Shown piece after piece: positions 1-5,602 of a stretch of DNA of 27,397 bases (positions within the stretch are counted from its first letter, which is position 1; each line of letters begins with the position of its first letter). The notes beneath the pieces were generated by a model. It made no database searches and was not told the DNA's origin. It was given only the letters and a program-made list of their open reading frames with translations. The translations under genes were made by a program, and so were the position numbers. Source of the DNA: a virus; IMG/VR virus record IMGVR_UViG_3300037502_000798, positions 1-27,397 of that record, one strand, 5' to 3'.

Positions 1-46
1 CGGCAAACTTCAGGCTAGCTAGTAAAGCGACGATTGACTTAATCAT
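1..46 (-). CDS. 5' end of a - strand gene with signal-peptide-like N-terminus (partial)
   Basis: Only the first 15 codons lie in the window; the rest is beyond the left edge. On the - strand an ATG at 46 is preceded by AGAGGAG (54-60) at a 7-base spacing, a strong ribosome binding site. The readable start is MIKSIVALLASLKFA: a short positive N-terminus (Lys3) followed by a hydrophobic stretch, as in an exported or lipid-anchored protein. It is divergent from the gene at 151. The function cannot be named from this fragment; a small secreted or membrane phage protein is the plain reading. Confidence 0.6.
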   Translation of the reverse strand, partial: MIKSIVALLASLKFA

Positions 47-101
47 GGTATTGCTCCTCTAGGTCACAGCGAAGTTGCTGTAGAAATGATCTTACACGAC
101 T

Positions 102-128
102 TTTATAAGACAGCAAGCACTTTGTAAA
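102..128 (-). promoter_or_regulatory. candidate sigma70 promoter for the leftward gene
   Basis: Read on the - strand, TTTACA (128-123) is followed after 15 bases by TATAAA (107-102). Both boxes differ from consensus at one position, although the spacer is shorter than the ideal 17. Transcription would start near 95, about 50 bases before the ATG at 46. It lies in the divergent intergenic region. No equally good promoter is seen for the + strand gene at 151, where a TATAAG at 104-109 lacks a convincing -35. Confidence 0.35.
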
Positions 129-150
129 AAAACTTGCTAGGGCTTACCCT

Positions 151-477
151 ATGTTGTATAAACGCGACATGAGTCCTACCCAGCGATCCCTAAAACTACT
201 ACGCGAGCAGGGTTATTCCGTGTGGATAGTTGAGCATTGGAATCACTTTGCCCGCATCAGGCAGGATTTATTCGGTTGTATCGACCTGCTAGCCATAGGG
301 CATGGGGAAACATTGGCCGTCCAGACCACCAGCCGCAGTAATGTTGCGGCGCGGCAGAAGAAGATAGTTGAGAATGACTACTATCCAGAGATGGTGCGGT
401 CAGGCTGGAAAGTCCAGGTTCACGGCTGGGGCAAGCTGAAAGACGGCTGGACAGTAAAAATTATTGAACTTAACTAA
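151..477 (+). CDS. small PD-(D/E)XK / Holliday-resolvase-like phage protein
   Basis: This 108-residue protein resembles short phage proteins with a nuclease-like core. It has an N-terminal helix, then DLFGCIDLLAI (about residues 39-49), a strand LAVQTTS (55-61), and a basic helix with RQKK. The layout matches the PD-(D/E)XK fold as in VRR-NUC and Holliday-junction resolvases: Asp on the first strand, then an acidic or polar residue with Lys on the next. Here Gln replaces the usual Glu and no Lys follows directly, so catalytic activity is doubtful. No good Shine-Dalgarno precedes 151; a second ATG at 169 gives the same frame and may be the true start. It is the first gene of the rightward cluster, followed by a long gene-free region. 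Confidence 0.55.
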   Translation: MLYKRDMSPTQRSLKLLREQGYSVWIVEHWNHFARIRQDLFGCIDLLAIGHGETLAVQTTSRSNVAARQKKIVENDYYPEMVRSGWKVQVHGWGKLKDGWTVKIIELN

Positions 478-491
478 ATCCGTGGTATCCT
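464..491 (+). promoter_or_regulatory. candidate sigma70 promoter upstream of the structured RNA
   Basis: TTGAAC (464-469) and TATCCT (486-491) are separated by 16 bases; each box matches consensus at four of six positions. It overlaps the last codons of the upstream gene, and transcription would begin near 498, directly before the structured region. This is a pattern call only. Confidence 0.4.
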
Positions 492-497
492 AGCGGT

Positions 498-658
498 GTC
501 AGCGGTGTGGCAGCCGTTGGAACGAACCGTCACAAACACAAGCCCATATAAGTCTAGGGCGTGTGTAGAGTAGTAACCGATGAGGTTGGCTTGACGGCTC
601 ATTCGTTCCTATTCTGCTCATGCCAAGAGCCACGCTCTAGTCTTATGTGGGCTTTTTT
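498..658 (+). ncRNA. putative pseudoknotted non-coding RNA with terminator-like 3' end
   Basis: All + frames here are interrupted and no credible protein is encoded. Bases 540-563 pair with 631-654 to give a 24-bp helix: 21 Watson-Crick pairs, two G-U pairs (547/647, 558/636) and one U-U mismatch (553/641). A run of six T (653-658) ends it, as in an intrinsic terminator. Bases 519-531, outside this helix, are complementary at all 13 positions to 593-597 plus 602-609 (4-base bulge 598-601), inside its loop; together they form a pseudoknot. A further 5-bp pair, 586-590 with 622-626, lies inside the loop. A repeat AGCGGTGT occurs at 492-499 and 501-508. I do not recognise the family; it does not look like tmRNA, RNase P, 6S or a tRNA. 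The minimal alternative is a long-loop terminator for the gene ending at 477. Confidence 0.55.
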
Positions 659-803
659 GCGTCTGCTGACCGCTTATTTGTCGTCGGCGAAAGACGGCAG
701 GGCAGGTAGGCGATAGGGATACTGTGGGCAGCGTTGGAATATCCCAGACCGGCGGCGAAGTCAGCACCGGAACGCGAAAAGGCTGGCGAGTCCTGTGGCT
801 CCG

Positions 804-815
804 AAAGTGCAGGTA
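804..815 (+). repeat. direct repeat copy 1 (AAAGTGCAGGTA)
   Basis: An exact 12-base match to 851-862, 47 bases away centre to centre, with a perfect 7-bp hairpin between the two copies. Flanking bases also agree (CC-G/A before the repeat). It may be a pair of protein-binding sites upstream of the replication-type gene at 904. Confidence 0.5.
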
Positions 816-850
816 AAGGACGGATAGGCTAAGGCTAAGTCCGTCCACCA

Positions 851-862
851 AAAGTGCAGGTA
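851..862 (+). repeat. direct repeat copy 2 (AAAGTGCAGGTA)
   Basis: The second exact copy of the repeat at 804-815, about 40 bases before the ATG at 904. See that entry for the arrangement. Confidence 0.5.
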
Positions 863-903
863 TTATCTTAGTATTACTTAGTAATCTTCTTGAGGAGGAA
901 GAG

Positions 904-1284
904 ATGGAAGAGTTTGAAGAGTTCTGGAAGCACTACCCTAGAAAAGTAGCTAAGGCTGATGCTCGCAAAGCATGGCTACAAACAAAAGATCACCGACCCG
1001 ATTTACAAACCCTGATCGCCGCAGTTATGGCCCATTGCAAAACAGAACAATGGATGCGTAACTCTGGTGCGTTTATTCCCTACCCAGCTACCTGGTTGCG
1101 CGGAGAGCGTTGGGAAGATGAGCTAACCATCGTCTTGCCTGATGTCGTAAACGAGAAGCCTTGGCACGAAACCGCAAGCGGGATCGAAGCCAAAGGAAAA
1201 GAACTTGGTTTAGACCCATCTCAGTTTGACTCCTTCCCAGCCTTTAAGGTTGCAGTCATGCGCCAGGCAATGAAAGCTGCATGA
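904..1284 (+). CDS. phage replication protein O-like C-terminal domain protein
   Basis: The 126-residue protein has the hallmark of a widespread phage/primosome module: FEEFWKHYPRKVAKADARKAW near the N-terminus, then FIPYPATWLRGERWEDE in the middle. In known proteins this domain sits at the C-terminus of O-type initiators or helicase loaders; here it stands alone, without the usual N-terminal winged-helix DNA-binding part. It is likely a helper of replication initiation or helicase loading. The start is secure: ATG 904 with GAGGAGG 6 bases upstream. The gene ends in a 4-base ATGA overlap with the PP-loop gene, so the two are probably translationally coupled. The structured leader upstream may control it. 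Confidence 0.65.
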   Translation: MEEFEEFWKHYPRKVAKADARKAWLQTKDHRPDLQTLIAAVMAHCKTEQWMRNSGAFIPYPATWLRGERWEDELTIVLPDVVNEKPWHETASGIEAKGKELGLDPSQFDSFPAFKVAVMRQAMKAA

Positions 1285-2009
1285 GAACGATTGCTTGGTT
1301 TTCTTGTGGAGCTGCATCTGCTGTGGCTACAAAACTAGCTTTGCAAGAAACGCCGCTAGAAATTGTGTATTGCCATGTCCAAGAAGAGCACCAAGATAAT
1401 CTTAGGTTCAAGAACGACTGCGAAAAATGGTTTGGTCAAGAAATTAAGGTTATTAAAAATGAAAAATACAACGGCAGCATTTACGAGGTTTTTGAAAAGA
1501 CTCGTTACATAGTGGGTGTAGCTGGTGCTCCATGCACACGGTTGCTCAAAAAAGAAATGCGTAAGGAGTTTGAGCGGCCTGGCGACAGGCAAGTGTTTGG
1601 ATACACCGTTGAAGAGCAAGACCGAGTTGATCGCTTTATAGACGCTAATAACGATGTAAACCTATGGTCTATTCTGATAGACAAAGGTCTTACAAAACAA
1701 GATTGTTTAGCTATTCTACAAAGGGCCGGAATTGAACTGCCTGTAATGTATAAACTTGGATACCAAAACAATAACTGTATCGGGTGCGTAAAAGGTGGCC
1801 TTGGTTACTGGAACAAGATCAGAGTTGACTTTCCAGACCAATTCAACCGAATGGCAGAGATGGAAAAAAAGATTAACGCCAAAATTTTAAAACACAATGG
1901 CGAACGAATCTGGCTCACAGACCTGCCGAAAGACGCTGGTGATTACCCGACAGAGCAAGCGATCGAGTGCGGTATTTTTTGCCAGATGGCAGAGGATGAC
2001 ATTAAGTGA
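1281..2009 (+). CDS. PP-loop ATPase, PAPS-reductase/DndC-like
   Basis: The 242-residue protein starts with the PP-loop of the adenine-nucleotide alpha-hydrolase fold (SCGAASA, residues 8-14, on a first strand TIAWF). Family members activate a substrate with ATP or reduce adenylyl sulphate. Cysteines at 85 (APCT), 166 and 169 (CIGC), and 230 and 234 (CGIFC) could bind a metal or Fe-S cluster. The same overall scheme occurs in DndC, the sulphur-inserting enzyme of phosphorothioate DNA modification, and in many phage proteins annotated as PAPS reductases. No other dnd gene is in the window, so the substrate is open: DNA, tRNA or sulphur metabolism. The gene overlaps its upstream neighbour by four bases and the GTG start of ninB at its 3' end. 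Confidence 0.7.
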   Translation: MRTIAWFSCGAASAVATKLALQETPLEIVYCHVQEEHQDNLRFKNDCEKWFGQEIKVIKNEKYNGSIYEVFEKTRYIVGVAGAPCTRLLKKEMRKEFERPGDRQVFGYTVEEQDRVDRFIDANNDVNLWSILIDKGLTKQDCLAILQRAGIELPVMYKLGYQNNNCIGCVKGGLGYWNKIRVDFPDQFNRMAEMEKKINAKILKHNGERIWLTDLPKDAGDYPTEQAIECGIFCQMAEDDIK

Positions 2010-2386
2010 TCCTTACATCCAACAACCGAGACATTGCCAAGCAGCTCGTGGAGACTGCTGATGACGGCATGGTTATGGAGATCAGAAAACCAAAAAGAAG
2101 CCTAGACTCCAATCGGTATCTTTGGGCCGTGTTGGGTGATATATCGGAACAGGTTGTAATCGGGAAACCTTACGAACCTAGCATCTGGCACGTTTACTTC
2201 AAGCAGTTATTTTTGCCTGACCTGGTGCAAGAACTCCCAGACGGAAGTTTGAACGTGGCTCCGCCAAGCTCTGCAAAACTAACGCAAAAAGAGTTTTCAG
2301 ATTATGTTGAGAAGGTTGTGCAATGGGCATTGGAACACGATGTAAAGTTCTCAGAAGATACCAGGAGGCTAGGTGACGAAAGATGA
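2006..2386 (+). CDS. ninB: NinB-family recombination mediator
   Basis: This 126-residue protein carries the NinB signature: a strand-rich start, KPKRSLDSNRYLWAVLGDI (about 28-46), then WHVYFKQLFLP, a segment of ELPDGS type, and KLTQKEFSDYVEKV near the C-terminus. Lambda NinB (Orf, about 146 residues) binds ssDNA and replaces RecFOR in phage recombination. The protein is a little shorter than lambda's at the C-terminus. The start is GTG at 2006, overlapping the previous stop. Its last codons overlap what looks like the original start and Shine-Dalgarno of the ref-like gene (2363-2375), which an HNH insertion has since separated. Together with the Ref-like and exonuclease genes it forms a recombination set. 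Confidence 0.85.
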   Translation: MILTSNNRDIAKQLVETADDGMVMEIRKPKRSLDSNRYLWAVLGDISEQVVIGKPYEPSIWHVYFKQLFLPDLVQELPDGSLNVAPPSSAKLTQKEFSDYVEKVVQWALEHDVKFSEDTRRLGDER

Positions 2387-2387
2387 G
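2379..2387 (+). repeat. left flank repeat of HNH insertion (AAAGATGAG)
   Basis: AAAGATGAG here and AAAAATGAG at 2976-2984 agree at eight of nine bases, with the last five (ATGAG) identical. They sit exactly at the edges of the segment holding the HNH gene and occupy the same codon positions (4-5) of the ref-like frame. Confidence 0.5.
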
Positions 2388-2393
2388 ATTTTA

Positions 2394-2422
2394 TTGACAG
2401 ATAACATAAAATCTTTTATGTT
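2394..2422 (+). promoter_or_regulatory. promoter of the HNH gene with overlapping palindrome
   Basis: A consensus TTGACA (2394-2399) is followed after 17 bases by TATGTT (2417-2422). A perfect 9-bp inverted repeat, 2403-2411 with 2414-2422 (2-base centre), covers the spacer and the -10 box, as an operator would. The predicted transcript start falls at about 2429, the A of the HNH start codon, and no Shine-Dalgarno precedes that ATG, so the mRNA may be leaderless. Confidence 0.55.
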
Positions 2423-2428
2423 GTAGAT

Positions 2429-2983
2429 ATGAAACCTTACAACTTATTAAATCAAAAATTTGGCCGTTTATTTGTTACAGAAAAAGTTGGTCTTGATAAA
2501 AGAAGCTATGTTCGTTGGAAATGTCAATGTGATTGCGGGAAAGTAATTGTTACAACATCTCCCTGTCTTGTTTCTGGAAAATCAAAATCGTGTGGATGTC
2601 TAGGTGCTGAAAATAGACTTAAGTCTGTAACTAAACACGGGGCCACAAAAAACAAACAACAAACAAATGAATATGTAATTTGGAACGGGATAAAAAATCG
2701 TTGTTACAACACAAAAAACATAAGTTATAAAAACTATGGTGGAAGAGGAATAAAACTTTGTGAAGAATGGCATGACTTTTCAAAATTCTTAAAAGATGTT
2801 GGATTTAGGCCAAGCAAAGATCATTCATTAGATCGAATTAATCCAAATGGAGATTACGAACCTGGGAATTGCAGGTGGGCAACAAAAAAAGAACAGGCTG
2901 CAAATAGAAGATTAAAAGTATTTGCAGGGCCGATATGCTGCCCAAATTGTAAAACTGTATTTAACCCGTATGAAAAAAAATGA
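2429..2983 (+). CDS. HNH-type homing endonuclease-like protein with zinc-finger N-terminus
   Basis: The 184-residue protein belongs to a common phage family of free-standing endonuclease-like proteins. Residues 1-60 form a treble-clef-like cysteine domain (CQCDCGK at 32-38, SCGC at 54-57). Then come YGGRGI (103-108), CEEW, SLDR (133-136) and EPGNCRWAT (144-152), the conserved nuclease/DNA-binding block. A short C-terminal extension carries CCPNC (170-174). Base composition is much more AT-rich than its neighbours, a sign of separate origin. The ATG at 2429 has no Shine-Dalgarno but lies at the predicted transcript start of its own promoter. The 3' end overlaps the ref-like gene by 14 bases and supplies its ATG. 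Cleavage specificity is unknown; the junction 2387/2985 is a natural guess for its target. Confidence 0.75.
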   Translation: MKPYNLLNQKFGRLFVTEKVGLDKRSYVRWKCQCDCGKVIVTTSPCLVSGKSKSCGCLGAENRLKSVTKHGATKNKQQTNEYVIWNGIKNRCYNTKNISYKNYGGRGIKLCEEWHDFSKFLKDVGFRPSKDHSLDRINPNGDYEPGNCRWATKKEQAANRRLKVFAGPICCPNCKTVFNPYEKK

Positions 2984-3248
2984 GCGAGATTGGCTTAACT
3001 CCGTCGCAGAACTCGGTTGTATTGTCTGCCGCAGATTGGGATACGATGGAACACCTGCTGAAATCCACCATATCAGAGCGGGGCAGGGATGGGGACGCAG
3101 TTCTCATTACGACACACTTCCACTCTGCCCAGAGCACCATAGAGGTAAAACTGGAGTTCATGGACTAGGAAGCAAGGGTTTCCCAAAACACTACGGATTT
3201 ACAGAACAAGAACTACTAGAGGAAGTGCGTTGTTTACTATCTCGCTGA
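2970..3248 (+). CDS. Ref-like HNH recombination nuclease
   Basis: The 92-residue protein contains CIVC (17-20), EIHHIRAG (31-38), RSSHYDTLPLCPEHH (43-57), then GVHG and a basic C-terminus. This CxxC...HH...CxxHH pattern is that of the phage P1 Ref / DUF968-type HNH nucleases. P1 Ref cuts DNA in a RecA-dependent way; the present protein matches only the catalytic half in length. ATG 2970 is chosen because upstream residues in the frame (from 2922) are merely the HNH gene read in another frame. There is no good Shine-Dalgarno at 2970, consistent with a start provided by the inserted HNH gene. Translation may depend on coupling to that gene. Confidence 0.65.
   Translation: MKKNERDWLNSVAELGCIVCRRLGYDGTPAEIHHIRAGQGWGRSSHYDTLPLCPEHHRGKTGVHGLGSKGFPKHYGFTEQELLEEVRCLLSR
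2976..2984 (+). repeat. right flank repeat of HNH insertion (AAAAATGAG)
   Basis: Partner of the repeat at 2379-2387 (eight of nine bases equal). It encodes codons 3-5 of the present ref-like gene. Confidence 0.5.
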
Positions 3249-3835
3249 CTTTTTATAACGACCACGAGCACTTAGGCAGGCATATAGATGCGTGGCGTAC
3301 ATACCCAGAAATCTATAAGCAGATCATTGATGACGGCTCTGAAGTCCCTCCAAAAGCAGATGTTCCGATCTACCGGATAGAAAAAGACATTCCGTGGAAC
3401 ATTCCCGGGGCAAGAAACCTTGGAGCTGCGGTCTGCCCGACAGAATGGATACTGTTCTGCGACACGGATCAGACGTTCTCCAAAGAGTCGATTGATGCCA
3501 TTATTGACACCAAACTAGAGCGCGGGAAATTCTACTCGTTCATGCGGCACAATCGCCCTAGAACTGCCGGAACCATGCTGGTCAACCGACAGGACTATTG
3601 GAGTGTCGGCGGGTACGACGAGGACTTTGCCGGACACTACGGTTATAACGATCCATTCCTGAGAGCATTGTTTTACTCCGCTGGGATTCAAGAGATTACA
3701 CTTCCGATACTCTGCACCCAGCATAGTGCCGACTGCCAGCTCATCAGGACTCCGAATAACGAAGGTCTCTACCAGAAGAAGCTGAGATCAGAGCGCAGCA
3801 AGACTTACCTTAGATTTCCGTGGAAAAGAATATGA
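3230..3835 (+). CDS. family-2-like (GT-A) glycosyltransferase
   Basis: The 201-residue protein has a GT-A glycosyltransferase layout: first strand TISLTFYND, IDDGS (33-37), PGARNLGAA (59-67), and a metal-binding DTD at 78-80 within ILFCDTDQ. A later block, GGYDEDFAGHYGYND, is like the acceptor/ED region of GT2 enzymes. The enzyme should transfer a sugar from a nucleotide-sugar donor; the acceptor (phage DNA, virion protein or host surface glycan) is not shown. The start is TTG at 3230 with AGAGGA 6-7 bases upstream, inside the end of the ref-like gene (19-base overlap). It begins a run of three glycosyltransferase genes. Confidence 0.75.
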   Translation: MFTISLTFYNDHEHLGRHIDAWRTYPEIYKQIIDDGSEVPPKADVPIYRIEKDIPWNIPGARNLGAAVCPTEWILFCDTDQTFSKESIDAIIDTKLERGKFYSFMRHNRPRTAGTMLVNRQDYWSVGGYDEDFAGHYGYNDPFLRALFYSAGIQEITLPILCTQHSADCQLIRTPNNEGLYQKKLRSERSKTYLRFPWKRI

Positions 3836-4482
3836 AGGTATTGATCTATACCTCGATCTTCGGGGACTACGACAGCCTGAAAAACCATCCCAAGCAGTCC
3901 GTAGATTGCACGTTCCTGCATTTCCGACAGCCGCACGAAGATCTAGGAGACAACCCTAGATTGCAAGCCAAGTATTACAAGATGCTCTTACATAGGATTT
4001 GCGGGGTCGAGAATGACTACGACTACACGATCTGGATAGACGGGTCGGTGCAGATCAGGAGCGAACACTTTGCCGAATACCTATGTTCCCAGGCTAAAGA
4101 CTCGTGGGCGATGTTTGACCACCCTTGGCGGCAATGTATCTACGACGAAGCCGAAGAGGCTCACGACATGAGGAAATATAGGTCTGAGCCTATCATGGAG
4201 CAGATGCGGGAATACGAACAGAATGGGATGCCCAGAAACTTCGGCATGACCTCCGCAGGAATTATTTGTAGAAACACTAAAAATCTGTCCGTGGTGGGGT
4301 TAGATGAGATGTGGTGGCGCGAAATATTGAAGTGGGGGATAAAGGATCAGATTCCCCTGCAATACGTTCTTTGGAAAACAGGGTTTAGTGTGAACAAGTG
4401 CGACAAGCCGCTATTCGGAAACGGGCTGCTATCCATACACGCAGGCCACAGAGCAGAGGAGTATCAAAAATTAAAGCCATAG
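3832..4482 (+). CDS. TOD1/MUCI70 (DUF616)-like glycosyltransferase
   Basis: This 216-residue protein shows the pattern of the DUF616/TOD1-MUCI70 glycosyltransferase-like domain: KVLIYTSIFGDYD at the N-terminus, a KYYKMLLHRI helix, YDYTIWIDGSVQI (the GT-A metal-site region), HPWRQCIYDEAEE, and WWREI...KDQIPLQYVLW near the C-terminus. The family is found in plant pectin-type transferases and in bacterial and phage proteins of unknown acceptor. I choose ATG 3832 because it overlaps the preceding stop as ATGA and begins directly before the first conserved strand; an in-frame GTG at 3820 is the alternative. It sits second in a three-gene glycosyltransferase run. Confidence 0.75.
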   Translation: MKVLIYTSIFGDYDSLKNHPKQSVDCTFLHFRQPHEDLGDNPRLQAKYYKMLLHRICGVENDYDYTIWIDGSVQIRSEHFAEYLCSQAKDSWAMFDHPWRQCIYDEAEEAHDMRKYRSEPIMEQMREYEQNGMPRNFGMTSAGIICRNTKNLSVVGLDEMWWREILKWGIKDQIPLQYVLWKTGFSVNKCDKPLFGNGLLSIHAGHRAEEYQKLKP

Positions 4483-5150
4483 CCATTGCAACCGTTAAGG
4501 GAGACTGCCTTGTAACCTTGGCGGCTTCCGTTACTTCTTACGTCCCGCAGGATGTTGTCGTGTTCCTGTCTGGGTCTAGCATGATCTTTCCCAGACACCG
4601 GACGGTAACCCTTACAAACGAGGCCACGAACTTTGGGGATGCCTACAACTTTGTAATGAAACGGGCTTTTCAGGAGTTTGATGAGGTCGTGTGTTGCAAC
4701 GACGATATTGTGTTCACCCCTACGACTTGGCAGACGCTAAGTGAGAATGTTTCTCAGTTAAAAGGTAAAAGCATCCCCCTCGGCTGGGTCGCCTGCCGTA
4801 GCGATTACGCGAGAGGATACCAAAATATCCGGCTCGGGCAAGGCAGGATGGATTTCTTTAAGTTCGAGACCGAAAAGGCGATGATTGAGACCGACATCAT
4901 TGCCCCCATCTGTGCGTACATTCACAAGGACGCCTGGATAGACTTTCCGCCGATCAACTGGTATTCGGATGACATCCAATGCCTTGACATGAACGCAAAA
5001 GGTTTGCGACACTTTATAAGTACCGCCTACGTTCACCACGTTGGGAGTGCTACGGTTGGTAGAGATGGAAAGAAATGTATCGAGGATGCAAAACCTTGGA
5101 TCGTAGAAAATAGGCCAGAACTCGCAGAGCAATGGTTTCCGAAGAACTAA
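4470..5150 (+). CDS. glycosyltransferase-like protein with probable ATT start
   Basis: About 226 residues. An N-terminal strand AIAIATVKGD, then FGDAYNFVMKRAF, and EVVCCNDDIVF (the NDD metal-site equivalent of a GT-A fold) identify a family-2-like glycosyltransferase. A C-terminal block with WYSDDIQCLDMNAKG and YVHHVGSAT matches the second half of such enzymes. The reading frame is open back to 4398, but residues before AIAIA look like shadow sequence of the upstream gene. AGAGGAG at 4455-4461 points to the ATT at 4470 (8-base spacing); no ATG, GTG or TTG is suitably placed. The gene overlaps its upstream neighbour by 13 bases and the HNH gene downstream by 19. Confidence 0.65.
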   Translation: MKAIAIATVKGDCLVTLAASVTSYVPQDVVVFLSGSSMIFPRHRTVTLTNEATNFGDAYNFVMKRAFQEFDEVVCCNDDIVFTPTTWQTLSENVSQLKGKSIPLGWVACRSDYARGYQNIRLGQGRMDFFKFETEKAMIETDIIAPICAYIHKDAWIDFPPINWYSDDIQCLDMNAKGLRHFISTAYVHHVGSATVGRDGKKCIEDAKPWIVENRPELAEQWFPKN

Positions 5151-5602
5151 CACAAGAACGGCTCAAACAGGTTTTGGACTACGATCCAGAAACAGGTATT
5201 TTTTGCCGCAAAAGCCGTAACGGCCTGAAAAAGCCGAGAGTTATTTCTGGCTCAAACATAAATGGTTATAAAGTTACAAAAATAGACAATAAGCCGTATT
5301 ACCTACATCGTTTGGCGTGGCTATATGTTTATGGGAAATTTCCAGAAAAAGAGATAGACCATAAAAACAAAATTAAGTCCGACAACAGAATCTGCAATTT
5401 AAGGGACATTTCTAGGCAACAAAACATCCAAAACAGAGGCAACCCGCTAGGTGTTTTCCCTACATCAAACAATAGGCGTTGGCGGGCAAGAATAGTGTTT
5501 TCTGGGAATCACATAAACCTAGGAACATTTGCAACAAAAGAAGAAGCAATACAAAAATACAAAGAAGCAAAAAAGATTTATCACCCATATTTTTATGAGT
5601 GA
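5132..5602 (+). CDS. HNH homing endonuclease with AP2-like domain
   Basis: The 156-residue protein starts with the family's usual ELTQERLKQVLDYDPETGIF (residues 5-24). It continues with HRLAWLYVYG (59-68), EIDHKNKIKSDNR (74-86) of the HNH_3 nuclease, and CNLRDISRQQN. Residues 107-150 form an AP2-like DNA-binding region (GVF, WRARI, LGTFATKEEA). Such genes are free-standing homing endonucleases in phages. The start codon ATG 5132 lies inside the preceding glycosyltransferase gene; four or five residues (MVSEE) precede the usual family start and may derive from the gene it displaced. It is AT-richer than its neighbours. The 3' end overlaps the Q-like gene by eight bases. Confidence 0.85.
   Translation: MVSEELTQERLKQVLDYDPETGIFCRKSRNGLKKPRVISGSNINGYKVTKIDNKPYYLHRLAWLYVYGKFPEKEIDHKNKIKSDNRICNLRDISRQQNIQNRGNPLGVFPTSNNRRWRARIVFSGNHINLGTFATKEEAIQKYKEAKKIYHPYFYE

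Larger units (their letters stand above)
659..903 (+). other. gene-free leader with hairpins and a direct repeat
   Basis: No reading frame here looks coding. Visible structure: TGCTGAC (664-670) pairs with GTCAGCA (760-766); GGGATA (716-721) pairs with TATCCC (740-745); GGACGGA (818-824) pairs with TCCGTCC (840-846) around a 15-base loop. The last hairpin is bracketed by a 12-base direct repeat (804-815 and 851-862). CTTAGTA is repeated at 867-873 and 877-883. A strong Shine-Dalgarno (GAGGAGG, 892-898) precedes the gene at 904. It could be a regulatory 5' leader, a protein-binding region or part of a replication origin; the sequence does not decide. Confidence 0.4.
2363..2426 (+). pseudogene. 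stranded 5' end of the ref-like gene (old start and Shine-Dalgarno)
   Basis: AGGAGG (2363-2368) is followed by GTG at 2373 and the codons for MTKDE. The intact ref-like gene at 2970 begins MKKNE, followed by RDWLN. Joining 2387 directly to 2985 gives one continuous frame, MTKDE-RDWLN, with a good ribosome binding site and a typical phage overlap with ninB. At present the frame from 2373 runs into the AT-rich insert and stops at 2424-2426. I read it as the remnant of the uninterrupted gene start. This is an inference from the frame match and flanking repeats. Confidence 0.55.
2388..2984 (+). mobile_element. putative free-standing homing-endonuclease insertion
   Basis: A 597-base, visibly AT-rich segment lies between ninB and the ref-like gene. 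It holds a promoter, an HNH gene and, at its right end, a replacement start codon for the ref-like gene. It is bounded by near-identical 9-base repeats (2379-2387, 2976-2984). Its removal restores an uninterrupted ref-like start with a good Shine-Dalgarno. This is how free-standing HNH genes often occupy phage genomes, but the exact boundaries are inferred. Confidence 0.55.

Noticed and set aside
112-138. AGCAAG...CTTGCT inverted repeat with A-rich loop before the first gene
   Set aside because: Only six base pairs and no T-tract after it on either strand; too weak for a terminator or operator.
618-851. 77-residue open frame on the - strand over the structured region
   Set aside because: Low-complexity Ser/Pro/Arg-rich product, no Shine-Dalgarno, opposite to the RNA-like structure, no family pattern.
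478-903. tRNA, tmRNA or RNase P in the gene-free region
   Set aside because: No cloverleaf, T-loop or conserved tmRNA/RNase P core sequence could be found.
2980-3168. 62-residue + frame starting at 2980
   Set aside because: Overlaps the Ref-like gene in another frame; the Ref frame carries the CxxC/HH motifs.
4758-5153. 131-residue open frame antisense to the third glycosyltransferase
   Set aside because: Shadow of a conserved coding frame; no ribosome binding site and no recognisable motif.
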